From positions 121,920,731 through 121,984,730 of the forward strand of contig OX578142.1 of assembly GCA_951213105.1 (NCBI GenBank): 64,000 nucleotides of DNA. The letters run 5' to 3'. Position 1 is the stretch's first letter; every line of letters begins with the position of its first letter. Positions 47,755-60,011 of this stretch are shown piece after piece. The DNA comes from Amaurobius ferox (lineage: Eukaryota > Arthropoda > Arachnida > Araneae > Amaurobiidae). Below the pieces are notes generated by a model. The model ran no database searches, was not told where the DNA came from, and saw nothing but the letters and a program-made list of their open reading frames with translations. The position numbers and the translations under genes were made by a program.

Positions 47755-47904
47755 ACGTACACTACTTTGCCTCTCAAAAATGTGCGCCAATCCATTTTTA
47801 TGGTGAAATTTGAAACGGTTTTTGATATTCAGAACTTTTATGAAGTGTGTAGGCGTCACATTTAGTGACCACTAGCCATTGAGAAAGCACGGGTGAAATG
47901 GAAG
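45828..47904 (+). mobile_element. Non-autonomous Helitron carrying a 12-unit 157-bp array
   Basis: Starts TCTATATAATATGCACTGAA after an A, then (GAGT)n. It ends with the worn hairpin region AAAGCACGGGTGAAATGG, homologous to the end of the copies at 10746 and 61893. The last bases (CTAG in the 10.7-kb copy) are mutated, so the exact end is uncertain by a few bases. Between them lies a 157-bp tandem array. No Rep/helicase frame. Confidence 0.8.
45881..47700 (+). repeat. 157-bp tandem array, 12 units
   Basis: ATTATCGAGCACTTCCACTC recurs at 45881, 46036, 46192, 46349 and then every 157 bp to 47605. Inner units are nearly identical; the first two and last are diverged. Variants are shared by non-adjacent units: TCTAACTAG at units 6 and 9, CTTCTACTC at units 8 and 10. 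That pattern suggests expansion by unequal exchange in blocks. Confidence 0.97.
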
Positions 47905-48472
47905 AATTAAAATTTTAATTTGCAAAGATATTTCGAAAATCATACTTTTTCTCTTTTGTTAAGAATCTCGAAGGGAGCTTCCATCATCATAATTTTAAAC
48001 ATCTAACTCTTAGAGGCTCATCACCTGAACTTCGCTTAAAAATTCCATATCTTGAACACATAATCCAAAAGTTTTGGAAAATTATAATCTGGGATGGAAT
48101 AAAAACCAGACTTTGTATGTGTGTCCGCATCTCAAAGGTATGTGAATGTTTCATGTTCTGTTCTAGCCGGAAATCGAAGCATCTAGTTGATGTTCTATCC
48201 ATTAAATTACTGTTATGAGAGTATTTTCTTCTATAGTTGAAGTGTATGTTAGTGTATGTGTTAGTAATATTGTGAAAGCGATATCTAACGAATAAACGGA
48301 GCGATCCGAAAGAAAAGATTGGTACGATTATTAAAATCAAACATTATTTCGAGTGTGAGTAATTTACGCACGTTATTGTCGTTTTCCAAATGATAATAAG
48401 CACATTGTTATCATGAAACAACATAATTGCAAGTGTGAGTAATTTACACACGTTATAGTTAACCGAATGGCA
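47905..48472. other. No gene; 79-bp direct repeat
   Basis: AGTGTGAGTAATTTACRCAC occurs at about 48353 and 48432 with partly similar flanks, a two-unit imperfect repeat. The 117-codon minus-strand frame (47987-48340) has no domain. Confidence 0.45.
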
Positions 48473-48492
48473 ACAAGCATATGCACATGTTC

Positions 48493-48544
48493 CGGTCGTC
48501 CAAACAGATACCTTACACCTTCGACTGTCTGGGTCGGACAAAGA
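48493..48544 (+). mobile_element. 52-bp SINE tail micro-insertion with 21-bp TSD
   Basis: CGGTCGTCCAAACAGATACC through CTGTCTGGGTCGGACAAAGA, a piece of the SINE tail module, sits between identical 21-bp flanks (48472-48492 and 48545-48565). Confidence 0.9.
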
Positions 48545-48565
48545 AACAAGCATATGCACATGTTC

Positions 48566-49080
48566 GACAATTTGGGTTTGTTTAAGTTATTCGCTTTTAA
48601 TAAAGTAATAAATTACGTTATTTTAAAATACCTTTTGCAATAATAACACGTTATATACAATATTTTTGTCTTATTTTAGAACTTTCAGCTGATTAATTAA
48701 ATTTTAAACCAGAGTAAAAGTACCATATGTTCACAGACGATTTTCCGTATGCGTACAGTTAGGCCTAACCAAAACTTGGTGCTTTCGCCATTATTGTAAT
48801 GTCACTTCAAAAAGAAAATATCAAAACCGATTTGATGAGATAATTTTAAGTCGTTTTACTAAGGTAAATAAAACTATATAAAATATATACTAAAAAATTC
48901 GTTTTGAAGATTTTTTTGACATAAAAATATCAAAGATCCTTTACATTTATTAACTTTCAGTGAATAAAAATTCTCCCGTGAGTTTTCACTGATACTCACT
49001 AGTTAGTAAATATTGGTGATACCAATATTTACTAACTTTAGTGAGTACTAATGTACTTTAGTGAGTACTAATGATACCTA
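48566..49080. other. No gene seen
   Basis: Contains the inverted word pair AGTAAATATTGGTGAT / ACCAATATTTACT (49004-49035) and a direct repeat (GTACTTTAGTGAGTACTAAT) near 49050. Confidence 0.45.
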
Positions 49081-49710
49081 CTGGTAATACTGGAACCCTA
49101 GCGATTTTAAAAAATCAAATTTTCGAATAATTTTTTTAAAAAATCACTAAAAAACCAGGGTTTTAAATAAAGTTGAATAAATAATTATTTCATACGTAAT
49201 TTATCACTGGAAAACGACTGGCACCCACTTTAGAATGCTAAAACGAACCGTTCTCGAGATATAGCACATTTTCAGATACATTTATTGAAAAAGTTACATA
49301 AAATTAAAATAAGTAGCAAGTATCCTTAAATAGGTTGACCTTGGCGATAAATTGACAAAAATGTCAGCAAATTGGCAAAAGTGACGCCAAAACTCATGAA
49401 AATTCAATATCCTTTATAATGATTAAAATCATTTAATATGTGAACTATACATATATCTCAGCGGGTACTAACAATAGTTCTAATTATCAGGTTAGATTTG
49501 CGCGAAATATAAGTTAATTGATTGCATCGAAATAGTTTTGCACATTGTTATCCAGAAAAACACTAAATGTTAAATACAATTCAACGTTAAAGACATTGTG
49601 CCGTGGATAATGGATATTATACATCATTGGTTTGCAGTGAAAGAAGTGACGTCATATTACATTATGTAGAGAAAGTTATTTGCTGCCAACATCAGATTTT
49701 TTTTTTATTT
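49081..49710 (-). repeat. RB family copy, diverged
   Basis: Contains GAACCGTTCTCGAGATATAG (inverted family segment), TGACGCCAAAACTCATGAAA and the inverted 5' end GAAAGTTATTTGCTGCCAAC near 49670. Confidence 0.6.
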
Positions 49711-50950
49711 AAATGACGTACCTTCTAAGAGTAGGAACGATCATTGACTGATTTATAATCCGGGTATTGTCAGACAGTGAGGCTAAAAATTAAGTACTTT
49801 ATTACACTAAGTTTTAAACAAAAGCACACACTGTAAATTTAAATAAAAAAGTTTAAATGCAATGGTTTAAAGCTCATTTGACAAGGACCTTTGATTTTTT
49901 GGTCACTCCTGAATCTATCAGCAGAAAATTTTATTTATTGCGCAAAACAATAAATGTAAAGACTAAATGAAATCTGATTTTTTACTGCAGACCCAGAAAA
50001 AAAGTCACTGAACCTGAACAACTTTTACAAGATTTAATATAATTAACGCTGGGTGATGGAGCACTTTCGGCATAAGCTCTCCTCTCATGTAATGATAAGT
50101 ATAATAGCGGAAACGGTGAAACAAGATATTTTAAAAAGGTAAAACAATTTAAATTTAGGTCATTCTTTTAACCTGAAAGAGAAAGTAGGGAGACTAGTTG
50201 CGGGAAATTTCCAACGAATGTCACACACTCAAACAAATCGTATTCTTCTTAGAATGCCTGAACTCTTTTTGAAGTGTGTCATTTTTGAAGTTCCGTAAGT
50301 AAAACGAAAAATCCTATTAACAAACTGTCCTTGTCTGCCCGCACCCCCTCCCCCTCCCTATAGGAAATCGGACCAGTTCATCCGAGAATTTCCACATTCG
50401 ATATGGAAATGCAGAATATTAGTCCATTTACAATTATACAAATATATAATTCCACGAGGGTGGGGGGAAGTCAGTAAAAAAATGAAGTGAGATGCTGAAA
50501 AAAAAAAATACATATATTTTCCTTTATCGCTTTCTTGTGGGATACGTCGTTTCAGAAAAGGAGGGGGGGGGGTACTGTATATGAAAGCATACGAAAAAAT
50601 GTTCAACTCTCAAGGATGCAACTCTCAGTGTCACAGGAGAAATAATCCGTAATTCTTCAAGTTAATTAGAAAGAAAGGAAGGAAATGGAATGTGGGGGGT
50701 AGTGGAAATTAAATAATGATCAAAATATTCGAGTGGGGTATAAAAAGTATATAGTGCATCAAGACTAACAGAAAAATCCATTTTTTTTTTCTTTTCATTT
50801 TTCGATTTACTGAGAAGAGGGATAAGTAAAAAGCGTCCAGATTTCGTTTTTTCTTAGTTTTGGAAAAGTAATAAATGAAAAATGCCTGCAAATACTTTTA
50901 GAAACAATTCAACCCAAATACAAGTAAAATAGCCTGTTTGCTTCATGTTT
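49711..50950. other. No gene seen
   Basis: Unique-looking AT-rich DNA with C-rich (50345-50358) and G-rich (50563-50571) runs. Minus-strand open frames (50358-50606, 50709-50891) are T/A-tract driven. Confidence 0.4.
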
Positions 50951-51094
50951 AACAAGAAAGATCAATCATGCATAAAGCATTGATTATGAAACACTTTCCA
51001 ACTGCAATGCAATTTTATTTAACCATCTCTAAAATGCGATATATTCAGCGATAATATTTTTTAAATTATCACAATACTACAATAATTTATTATA

Positions 51095-51798
51095 AGGTAA
51101 GTGACCCAAATATGGGCCCTGCTGTAAAAAAGACACAGATATTCATCAATTATCTATCTCCGATATTTTAGAAAGACCAACAGAAAAAAGGCTTTAAATT
51201 ATCGAGCTGAAAGATTGGTGAAATCGCTTTTTCCAGAAAAAAGGTACGCAAACATAAAGCAGCTGGCAAGTCCAAACGAGCAGCTAAGCCGAAACCAGCA
51301 CCCAAGCCTAAACCCAAGACAAATGTAATATCAACTGTTGCAGCTCAGTCGTCCTGCAATGGTGTATCCAGCTCAAAAGAGTCCTGCTATTGTGTACTGT
51401 GTTGTCAAGAAAAACAATTAGACATGATACAGTGTAATACGTGCCGTGTTTGGGTACATGAAGAATGTTGTGGCCTTACAAGTAAGGAAAAATTTTATAT
51501 TTTTGTATGTCCATCTGCTGCCGCCTCTGATTAAAGTTTTACGTTGATTTAAGGTTTTTTAGCATAATTTTTAAGGGTACCCATATTAGGTGCAAAGATT
51601 CCAAATATGGGCATAGGTTCCCAACATGGACACTGTCCATTATTAGCACCTATCTGATGTTTTTAACTCAATTATCATTTTTTCCCTGTTACCCCCTGCA
51701 AGGAGAATACATCCACCAATGTTCAAATTTTTATCTGCTAAAACAAACATTATAATAATTAAAATGCTTAGGGGTGCCCGTATTTGGGTCACTTACCT
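51095..51798 (+). mobile_element. TA-inserting (pogo/Tigger-like) element, internally deleted, 704 bp
   Basis: Inverted ends AGGTAAGTGACCCAAATA at both sides (subterminal TATGGGCCC versus TACGGGCACC), flanked by TA (51093-51094 and 51799-51800). The empty site TTATTATATTTGAAAA occurs in other R1 copies in this window. Inside, only the C-terminal end of a transposase-like protein remains. TA duplication plus a C-terminal PHD-like finger suggests the pogo/Tigger group; that assignment is tentative. Confidence 0.8.
51211..51534 (+). pseudogene. Transposase C-terminal fragment with PHD-like zinc finger
   Basis: An open stretch of 107 codons without start, ending TAA 51532-51534. A basic Lys/Pro/Ala-rich segment (GKSKRAAKPKPAPKPKPK) is followed by CVLC ... 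CNTC ... HEEC ... CP, the ligand order of a truncated PHD finger, with WVHEECCGL around the His. Such fingers close the C-termini of many DDE transposases of the pogo/Tigger type in arthropods. All catalytic domains are missing, in agreement with an internal deletion of the element. The frame itself is undamaged and GC-richer than its flanks. Confidence 0.7.
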
Positions 51799-52806
51799 TA
51801 TTTGAAAATTTAAAACTTCTTCGAAAAAAATGAACTGTATTCAAATGACGTCATTGAAATTTAAATCGCCTGGCTCTCTATGAAAAAGCAGTAAATATTT
51901 CATTCATACACTTTTTCCATTCCTTTCATTCATCACAATACTACAATAATTTATTTTGCTTAAAAACTTTAAACCATGAAGGTAAAGGTAATTTAACTCC
52001 ATGCTTAAAACTTCATCGAAAAAGTCTGCTATAAAATCGTCCGCGTCTCTATGTAAAATCAATGAATGTTTTATTCATATCAGCTATATTGCAGACTCCA
52101 GAGTTAAATAATTGTGTATTAATGAAATTCAGCAATTCTTATATAACTCATCTTACAGCTTGGTGTGTTTACATTTTTCATAAGTGAAAATTAAGCTTCC
52201 TTGTAGAAATAATCAAAGCTTGATGATCGTTTAAACTCAAATATATTATAATTGCGCTATTTCAGAATATAGATGCACAGAAATTAAGTAAAAATAAAGC
52301 GGTTTTAGGACGGATACAACACTGAATATAAATTAAAAAGAACTTTAAAAATCACGATTTTGACAGAAGATGGATGCCATATTTCATTTTGAAGTGGGTC
52401 TCGTAACCTCTTCATATTACATGGGTGTAATTATTATTTTAATTTTTATTTGAAAAACTACCAAATATATTGTGCTGAATTTTTTTTTATATTTTTTATG
52501 AGATAATTTGAATATTTTCTAAAACTTTCGAAGCAATTTGTGAATTTTAAATTCGCTTAAAAAATGTTTGAAAAAATGGGTCCCATAGGGTTCAATGTAT
52601 TTCATTTTTCAACCCGGGTTCAATCCAAAACTAATCGGGTGATATTATTCATTAATATTCCCATTGGTTCCACAGACCGTCTGAACAACATACTAAAATT
52701 TCATTTTGATAACGTCATTTTTACGGTAGTTATCGAGCAAACGGGCAGACAGACAGGAGAATGAACAAAGTCATAAACACTTTTCAATTACGTTGTAAAG
52801 TGTTAA

Positions 52807-53890
52807 AAAGTACTAAGTATCGTCAAATATGTTTACTTAGTCACAATATCGTCAATTATGTTTACTTTAGTCACAAAGTTCGTCAAATGCATCACCAAGT
52901 GTTACAGACAAACGGAGAGAAGAGCATTTCTTATATACTAGAAGATATGCCCGTCATATGACGGAAATCAGAATTTGCGAAACATTACGTCCCATTTGGC
53001 GTCATTTTTATCAATTTGGCGGCATTTTTGTCACTTTGGCAACATTTAAAATAGTCGCCAAGTTGGCGACGTCCCATTAAATTTCTCGCCAAGCGTTACG
53101 GACGGAGAAATGGGTTATTCTTATAGTCTACTCTTATATTTCTTCCAAGATATTGAACTTTCATCAATTAGTCGTCATTTTCATTGATTTAGTCATTTTT
53201 AGAGTCAAATCCGTCGCCAAAATCTCGCCAAGCGTTATGGACGGAGAAATAAGTTATTCTTATAGCAGATAAATGACTATTGGCGTTCAAATAAAAAAGT
53301 ATTACCCAAAGTATGTTTTCTCATGAATGGAAAGAGATAGAAGATCCACGAGAATGATGTCACCAAATTTATCGCATGATAAATTTGGTGATTCATATTA
53401 CATATGAAGAGTAAACATATTTCACAATAGTTAATGTTTTTTTATTTTATGTGATTTTTTGATAAATTTATTTGAAAAATGTGCAATATCTCGAGAAAGG
53501 TTCATGCTAGTGTTCTAATGTTTATGCCAATCGTTTTCTAATGAAAAATTACATGAGAATGACTATTTACGTAACTTTATAAAAGGTTTTTGCTTTCTGA
53601 TGATTTTTCAAAATTTCACTCGAAAATTTAGGGGGGGTTCTGAACATTCGATTGCGTTTAAAAACAATAGGCTTCTAATATGGATTGTAATATTTGCACC
53701 AAATTTCGTTCAAATTGCTCCATTCGTTCGTGAGATATTGTCTCCACAGACTCAATGACACACACACCATCTCAAAAACGTTTGATTCGTGTTGAGATGC
53801 TTGAAACGTGCTCTCCCGTCGAAAACTCGAATTCGAATCCGTCACAATACTTTCCCTATACGTTATACTATGTATAGTATAAGGAAAGTA
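52807..53890 (+). repeat. RB family copy
   Basis: Contains two GCC-rich blocks (GTCGCCAAGTTGGCGAC at 53054-53070), the AATCTCGCCAAGCGTTATGG segment, CACGAGAATGATGTCACC, the GGTTCATGCTAGTG segment and the terminal palindrome ending TATAAGGAAAGTAAA at 53890. The start is rearranged. Confidence 0.75.
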
Positions 53891-54407
53891 AAAATGAATG
53901 CAAGTATAATTTGATACAATAATTAGGCCTTTCTGTTTCCAAAAGAGTATAAAATAGAATATATTTTTAATAAATTTATAAATTAGTGAAATCTTGCTTC
54001 GAATTGTTGATACACACATTTTCACCTGCTATTCTTAAAAGAGGGGGGGGGGGGACAGAATTTAATAGCATTTTTTAATGTGTGAAAAGTTATATTTTCC
54101 TCACGACTGTGGTTATCAAAGAACAATTTACTTTTCTGAGCAAAAATAAATAAATGCTTAAGATATATTAATTGTTTATTCATTTATTACCACTATTTGA
54201 CTTATTGTTTAATAATGCATTATTCAATAAAAAATATACTATAGAAGAAACAGTAACATATAAAAACAAACTTCACAATCTGAAAATTTTAAAACATAGA
54301 AGAATGCCCTTAGATTTATAACACAGTAAGAGTTAACTTTTATACTATTTGGTAAATTATACAAAATATATCTTGAAAATAAAACTGAATTGCACAATCA
54401 TACTATT
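53891..54407. other. No gene; poly-G run
   Basis: Poly-G run at 54043-54053. The 116-codon minus-strand frame (53675-54025) begins outside and crosses the RB end; no domain. Confidence 0.4.
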
Positions 54408-54830
54408 TATGCAAAAATAATTAAATTAACCTTTATAATTAATCAAAATATGAAAATAAGCTAGTTTAGCCAAGCTAATGTGCAATAATAAGAGGATGAA
54501 GGTGGATGGAAAAAGATAATTGTGCAGTCTCAGCAACGACCGAGAATAAAAACTGAAAGCAGCAATTGTACTAATTATAAGAAAATAATTTTAAATAACA
54601 TTTATAATTAACTAAAATATGAAAATAAGCTAGTAGTTTAGTCAAGCTAATGTGCAATGGTTGGAAAAAGATAATTGTGTACTCTCAGCAAGACCCGAGT
54701 ATAAAAACTGAATTGTGCAATCATACATAAGGAGATGGAGGTGGATGGAAAAAGATAATTGTGTATTCTCTGCAACACCCGAAAATAAAATCTAAATTGC
54801 ACAATTGCATAATTTAAGCAAAAATAATTT
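54408..54830 (+). repeat. Imperfect tandem repeat, about three units
   Basis: Units share AAAATATGAAAATAAGCTAG, AGCTAATGTGCAAT, GGTGGATGGAAAAAGATAAT, CTCAGCAA and AATAAAAACTGAA, starting near 54440, 54620 and 54735. A fourth copy lies at 62690-62860. Confidence 0.8.
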
Positions 54831-55961
54831 GATCTCACCATGAGGCATGAGCAGCTCACTGAGTGGTCAGGAAGATCAAATATAAGTGTGCAAAACTTTA
54901 GTTCATTGCTTCCAGTAATTTTTGTATACAGACAAGTATTCAAACTTCATCATTATTGGGGCCATTTCTGGCAAATACTGCTCAGAGAAAAAAAAGCAGT
55001 AGAATGCAAAATTTGAATTTTTACCATTATATAGCAGGTGATCAGACATTGTTCTTACATTTGTGAGTGGAAAATACCCATTGTTTAAAATGCATTGAAA
55101 ATAATTTTACAGCTTTACTTCTAATGCATGCCATATTGATTTCATATAGTATATTACTCCATATTAAATATTTAATACAAGGCTTTTACTATACATAAAA
55201 ATACATCTGATTTATGTGATCCTACATCATCACTTCATCAATGAAATCACAAGTTCAAACAGTCATTTTTGCATGAGATACAAAAAAAAATATATAACTT
55301 CCACTTTTTGCATGAGACAAATTCTTTACTTATTGAATAGAGATGGAATATTAATGTTTTTAATTGTAAAGTTATCAAATTGAAAGTTTGATATCTGTAT
55401 ATTTGCTCCTTACCTAGTTCCAAAATATTTATTTATTCATCTCATACTTGAGATTGTATACACACTTATGAATACTCTTATAATAGAGAATAGAAGAAAT
55501 TACCATTGCCAGTATCCACAGGATTATCATTAAGCATACAATAAATTTCTGAAAAGCTCAATTGAAGAACCCTAGCTGTGTATCTATGACAGTTAAGTTT
55601 AATTTTGACTTTTCCAACAATACATAGTATATGTAAAGTTAAAATAATAAAATGGGATTAAAACCTGATTCTGATTTTGAAAGATTTACATGTTTTGAAA
55701 ATCTCTGGATACAAATAAACCATTTTCAATGTTTGTGTCTGTCTATCTGAATCTGTGGGCAAGATCTCTCTTGAATATATTAATCCATCCAATAGAATAT
55801 AATTTGGTACCACTATTTCAACTGTTAAATGGTCAGTTGTACCAAGAAGTCAGTATCCAATGTATAGAAAATTGAGCTCAGATTGGATGGTCATGCTTAC
55901 AATCACAAAACTCATTGATATTAAGAATTCTCCAAAAGTTTGAATCATGCTGACAACATAT
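54831..55961. other. Repeat-poor AT-rich DNA
   Basis: No gene seen. 55660-55800 weakly resembles the RB 3' region (GATTTACATGTTTTGAAAAT, GTGTCTGTCTATCTGAATCT). Confidence 0.4.
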
Positions 55962-55975
55962 TAACTAGCACTGGT

Positions 55976-56046
55976 TGTTGTTGTTGAGACCCAGACCGTC
56001 GGACCTACCAGAAAGGTGTAAGGTAACTGTTTGGACGGCCGGGAAG
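55976..56046 (-). mobile_element. 71-bp SINE tail micro-insertion with 14-bp TSD
   Basis: The minus strand reads CTTCCCGGCCGTCCAAACAG through GGTCCGACGGTCTGGGTCTC and ends (CAA)n. It is flanked by identical TAACTAGCACTGGT (55962-55975, 56047-56060). The sequence is nearly the same as the last 70 bp of the SINE at 42524. Confidence 0.92.
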
Positions 56047-56060
56047 TAACTAGCACTGGT

Positions 56061-58044
56061 GTATCAGTTTTGCTTACTGGAAGGAAACAGCACTGAATTG
56101 TAACTGCATAGGAGCAAAATAACTTGCTATGTGCTGCAATTTTGTGAACTTCTGCAGTGACCAATAAAATTAGGTGTATAACTCATCCATTATCAATTTT
56201 ATAGAAGATTAAGCTCAGATTACATGATGCTGCTAAGTCAAGTTCATAGCAACATAACCCACCAATAGAAGGTATTTGAAAGCTTGGAATCATGTTTCCA
56301 GTGCAGCAACAAGCTCTAGTGAACCAGTTTCCCTCTTGTTACAACTTATCAGCAATGCATAGTGACTGCGCTGACAGAAAGAAAACAAGATAAATGTAAT
56401 TCCAAGTAGTAAAAGCATGATGTACTGGGAATGTGAAGTACTACAATCATGATTTCAAACTTTGAAACACTCTTTTCTCGGGTTTTGTGACTATGAATAT
56501 AGTTTAACAGTTTGAGTGCAATCTGGCAGATTAATACCAGCTGTGCCATATGATTGCTTTTGTTGGTCAGATTAATGATTTAAGTTCACCACCATTAAGT
56601 TTCCCAAAATTATGGCACATAGCAAGTTTTCTAGCTGCTAATGTTGCTAATGTCTATTTTGGTGCCTATGAGTTAGTTCTCAGTCATATTAAGAGCAAAA
56701 TCAGTCCATAGATGTCGGCTGCTACACTGATAGCATTATTTCAAGCTTTAGAATGCTGTCTATCAGTGTCTTTAGTGATTAAGAGTCTGGACTTTGTAAT
56801 CAATCTTTGCAGTGTAATATCAATTTATAAATTTGATATCCACTACATGCTTTGATTGGGTTCATATGTCCACAGAAGTTTGCAAAATTAGAATACATAG
56901 CAGATATAGTTAGATGGTCAAATCTGGATACATACATGGAAGGATTTCTGAAGGAAACATGACTATTTAAAATCAGAATTGACACAGTTAAAAGTTATTT
57001 TTACATTAATTTCAAATAAAATAAAGTCATGAAATGTATACTGATATGAAAATCAAGATAACTGAAAAATACTATCTTTATTTACAAAATAACCTTAAAG
57101 TATACAGATTATCATCATTTTTGATACAGCTTAAATCATTAATCTCTTGTGTACTAAACACTGGCTATCATACATCAGTTTTTACATGTCTATCACAATA
57201 TCTCCCAGTATTTTAACTAGCTAAATTTAAAACATAAATAATCACTACAGTGTTTCTCACTCCTTTATAAAACAAATAATATAAACTACAAGATCTGAAA
57301 ATATAACAAAAGAAATAAGTACTTAAAATAACATTCAACAGTGGTAGAATTTTTGGAATTTAATTGAATTCGCAAAATATCTTTTTCATGGGTATTACTC
57401 ACTCACAATAACCAAGTAAACTAACTTGAATAATAGAAAACAAAAACTGAACAGATTATTGAATGTGACCATTTATGCTTACAAAAAAAAAACTAAACTT
57501 GATAAGTTAGATATTGAAATTTAACTCTTTGTCATCACATAAGATGAACTAGAAAACAATTGTAAGTTATTAATCATAGTGACTACTAGAGTTCAATATT
57601 TACAAGCCAAATTTAAATGTTATTTGTTTTGCCACTGCTAGTAATTACCACATAATTCAAGCAACATTTCTCTATAATTTTTTATCACAGGATTTTGCTG
57701 AACTTAAGTAGTGAGTTGGCACATCATGTCAAATTACCCGTAACTTGCAAAATTTCAAAATATTTTCCAAATACATACTTGGCTTACATATACATGCATA
57801 CAACACCTGGCTTGCATATGCATATATGTACATGTATATATAATGTAGTTACTAGTTTTTATAGCTATATTTTTAAATCATTGCACCCTCTTAAGTGCAC
57901 TTTGTGATTGCAATTAAATTAGAATATAAAAACAGACATCACACAACCATCCAAAAAAGAATTTGATGTAGCTTGCTTAAACTGCTTATAATCAATAAAT
58001 ACTTTACATTGAGAATATCTTTAATTAGGGATTGCAGAATCTCT
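56061..58044. other. Repeat-poor AT-rich DNA, no gene seen
   Basis: Downstream of the torsin exon on the minus strand. It may include 3' UTR or intergenic sequence. No coding frame with protein-like composition. Confidence 0.4.
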
Positions 58045-58093
58045 CATAGTGTGTCACTGCCCAAAATGAAACTTTGGGCAGTGACACACTATG
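58045..58093. repeat. Perfect 21-bp inverted repeat (hairpin)
   Basis: Arms 58045-58065 and 58073-58093 are perfectly complementary (arm begins CATAGTGTGTCACTGCCC) with a 7-base loop ATGAAAC. The right arm leads directly into the TSD of the SINE insertion at 58101. Confidence 0.95.
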
Positions 58094-58100
58094 TGAGTTT

Positions 58101-58162
58101 TTCCGGCCCCATCCATTCAATTGCTCTATGTCTTAGGATGAGTCGGATGGTCTGGGCTTTCG
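58101..58162 (+). mobile_element. 62-bp SINE tail micro-insertion with 15-bp TSD
   Basis: TTCCGGCCCCATCC ... GGATGAGTCGGATGGTCTGG, the variant tail module also seen at 44945, lies between identical ACACTATGTGAGTTT (58086-58100, 58163-58177). Confidence 0.9.
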
Positions 58163-58177
58163 ACACTATGTGAGTTT

Positions 58178-60011
58178 GGGATGACACATGCATGTTCATC
58201 TTTTGATTTTTGTCATAAAAAATATACTCATCTATTGAAAATTTTAAAATATATATTTAAAAAAATGAAGCTGTAATATGATGGATCAGAATTATTAATC
58301 ATTATGTAAAAGATGTATATCATTAAAACCATAAGATGTATCACTGATTCTTCATCCTTTAAAACTTTCAAAATGCTGTGAGCAGATAACATTAAAAAAT
58401 AGAAATTGTCTTAAATAATAATAAAAATAAATACCCAATTCATTCTACCTAACTCATAAGAAAAAACATTCACTCTTTATATCTTATATTATAATTACTA
58501 ATTAACATTGTTTAAATTTCATTTTATCATCTCAAAGACATGGAATGTAACTTTGGTATATTTTTACATAATGTCTATATTATTTCTGCAACAAACATGG
58601 ATTTCTCTAAGATACAACAGTCAGTTCATAATTTTAATATCATTATTATTTGCATAAATAAATTTTATGCTTAAATAAATTTAGGTACTTTTATGCTCCT
58701 AGGATAGCCTATGTTTCAACAATAAACAACTGGAACATGGCTTATAAATGATAATTATAGGAATAGATTATAGCTTCATATTTTTTAAACATTACATATT
58801 GAAAAAGTTTAAATGATAAGGCACATAGTTGATAATCTAAAAGCAACAAGAACAAATAAAATGCTGAGTTCAAAAATATGTAAAATGTTAGAGAGCAAAG
58901 TTTTAGTTCATCTTATACTCATATTTTTAAACCTTCAAATATTTTGTCATATTCACAAGGTCTGAATAAAGCACAGATAACTGAGACCTCCCCCACCCAA
59001 TTTTACTTTGAAGTTCAGAAATTTTAAAATGTTTCTAAAACAGTAAAGAATATCAGTGATATGTAAGAAAATCTTGACATTCTTTTTAGTTAAAATATTT
59101 CACTATGATTCTAAATTAAATTCATATTCCTGTGATTATCTGTATCAAAAGTCTGTATCAAATGTTTCATAACATTTTATATTAACTTTTATTTACTGTG
59201 AACAAACAGAGTGCATAAATTTTAACTTTATTAATTAATTGGACAGTGTGCATAAATCAAATTTGGTAAGGTGCCCCAAAGTCAGGTATGCTTTGAGTCC
59301 CAACTTTCATAAATCAGTCCCTGCATATTCAGTCAATACTTTCTAGAAATATGAAATAAGTAAAAAGCAATAAATTGATAAATAAGATAATTTCCTGTTA
59401 CTCTTTTAATTTCTTTTAAATTTCACACTATAGAATTGAGATATGAATGAAAAATATAGATCGGTGTTAAGTCTCTATTTTAGAGATATTTTAAGTATAA
59501 AATATGTGACAACTCTAAAAAAATCAGATCGGTACTTTTTTATATGTTACAATGTGAAATATGCACAATAGAGCATGTAGCTTCAGAAGTCGAATTTCAT
59601 GTCAAAGTAATGAAAGACTAGAAATTCTAGATTAAATAAAATGCAAGCAATGAAATCAGACTGCTCTAGCACATTGATAATGATGCGCAAATCTAATAAA
59701 TTCAAGTTAAATAAATTTAAATAAGCAATTTATGACAGAATTAATACATATGCTCTCTTTAAAAAAAGAAAACATTAAGTTGAACACAATAAAATTACAA
59801 TGTGTAAATTGTATCAAAGAATGCAAATTAGCATCATGAAATTAAACCTTTTCTTTCACAAAATAATAAAAAATACATTATGAAACAATCAAATATGTGA
59901 CAAATAGTTATAGAAGAAAAATACACTACTAAATTCAACATTTTACATTTAGCAAATATGCAATTAGCTTACTTATAATAAATTGAAAACTATTCTCATA
60001 CTATATAAATA
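58178..60011. other. Likely 3' flank/UTR of the torsin gene
   Basis: Very AT-rich and almost free of the families that fill the rest of the window. Many TTTATT words (AATAAA on the minus strand) occur, so a poly(A) site cannot be chosen. Confidence 0.4.

Larger units (their letters stand above)
50951..52806 (+). repeat. R1 family repeat interrupted by a nested transposon
   Basis: R1 from AACAAGAAAGATCAATCATG to AAAGTGTTAAAAAG, split at 51093-51800 by the TA-inserting element. Removing 51095-51798 and one TA leaves a continuous R1 sequence like that at 12390-12430. Confidence 0.85.

Noticed and set aside
47987..48340. 117-codon minus-strand protein
   Set aside because: AT-driven composition, no motif, and no splice or start context.
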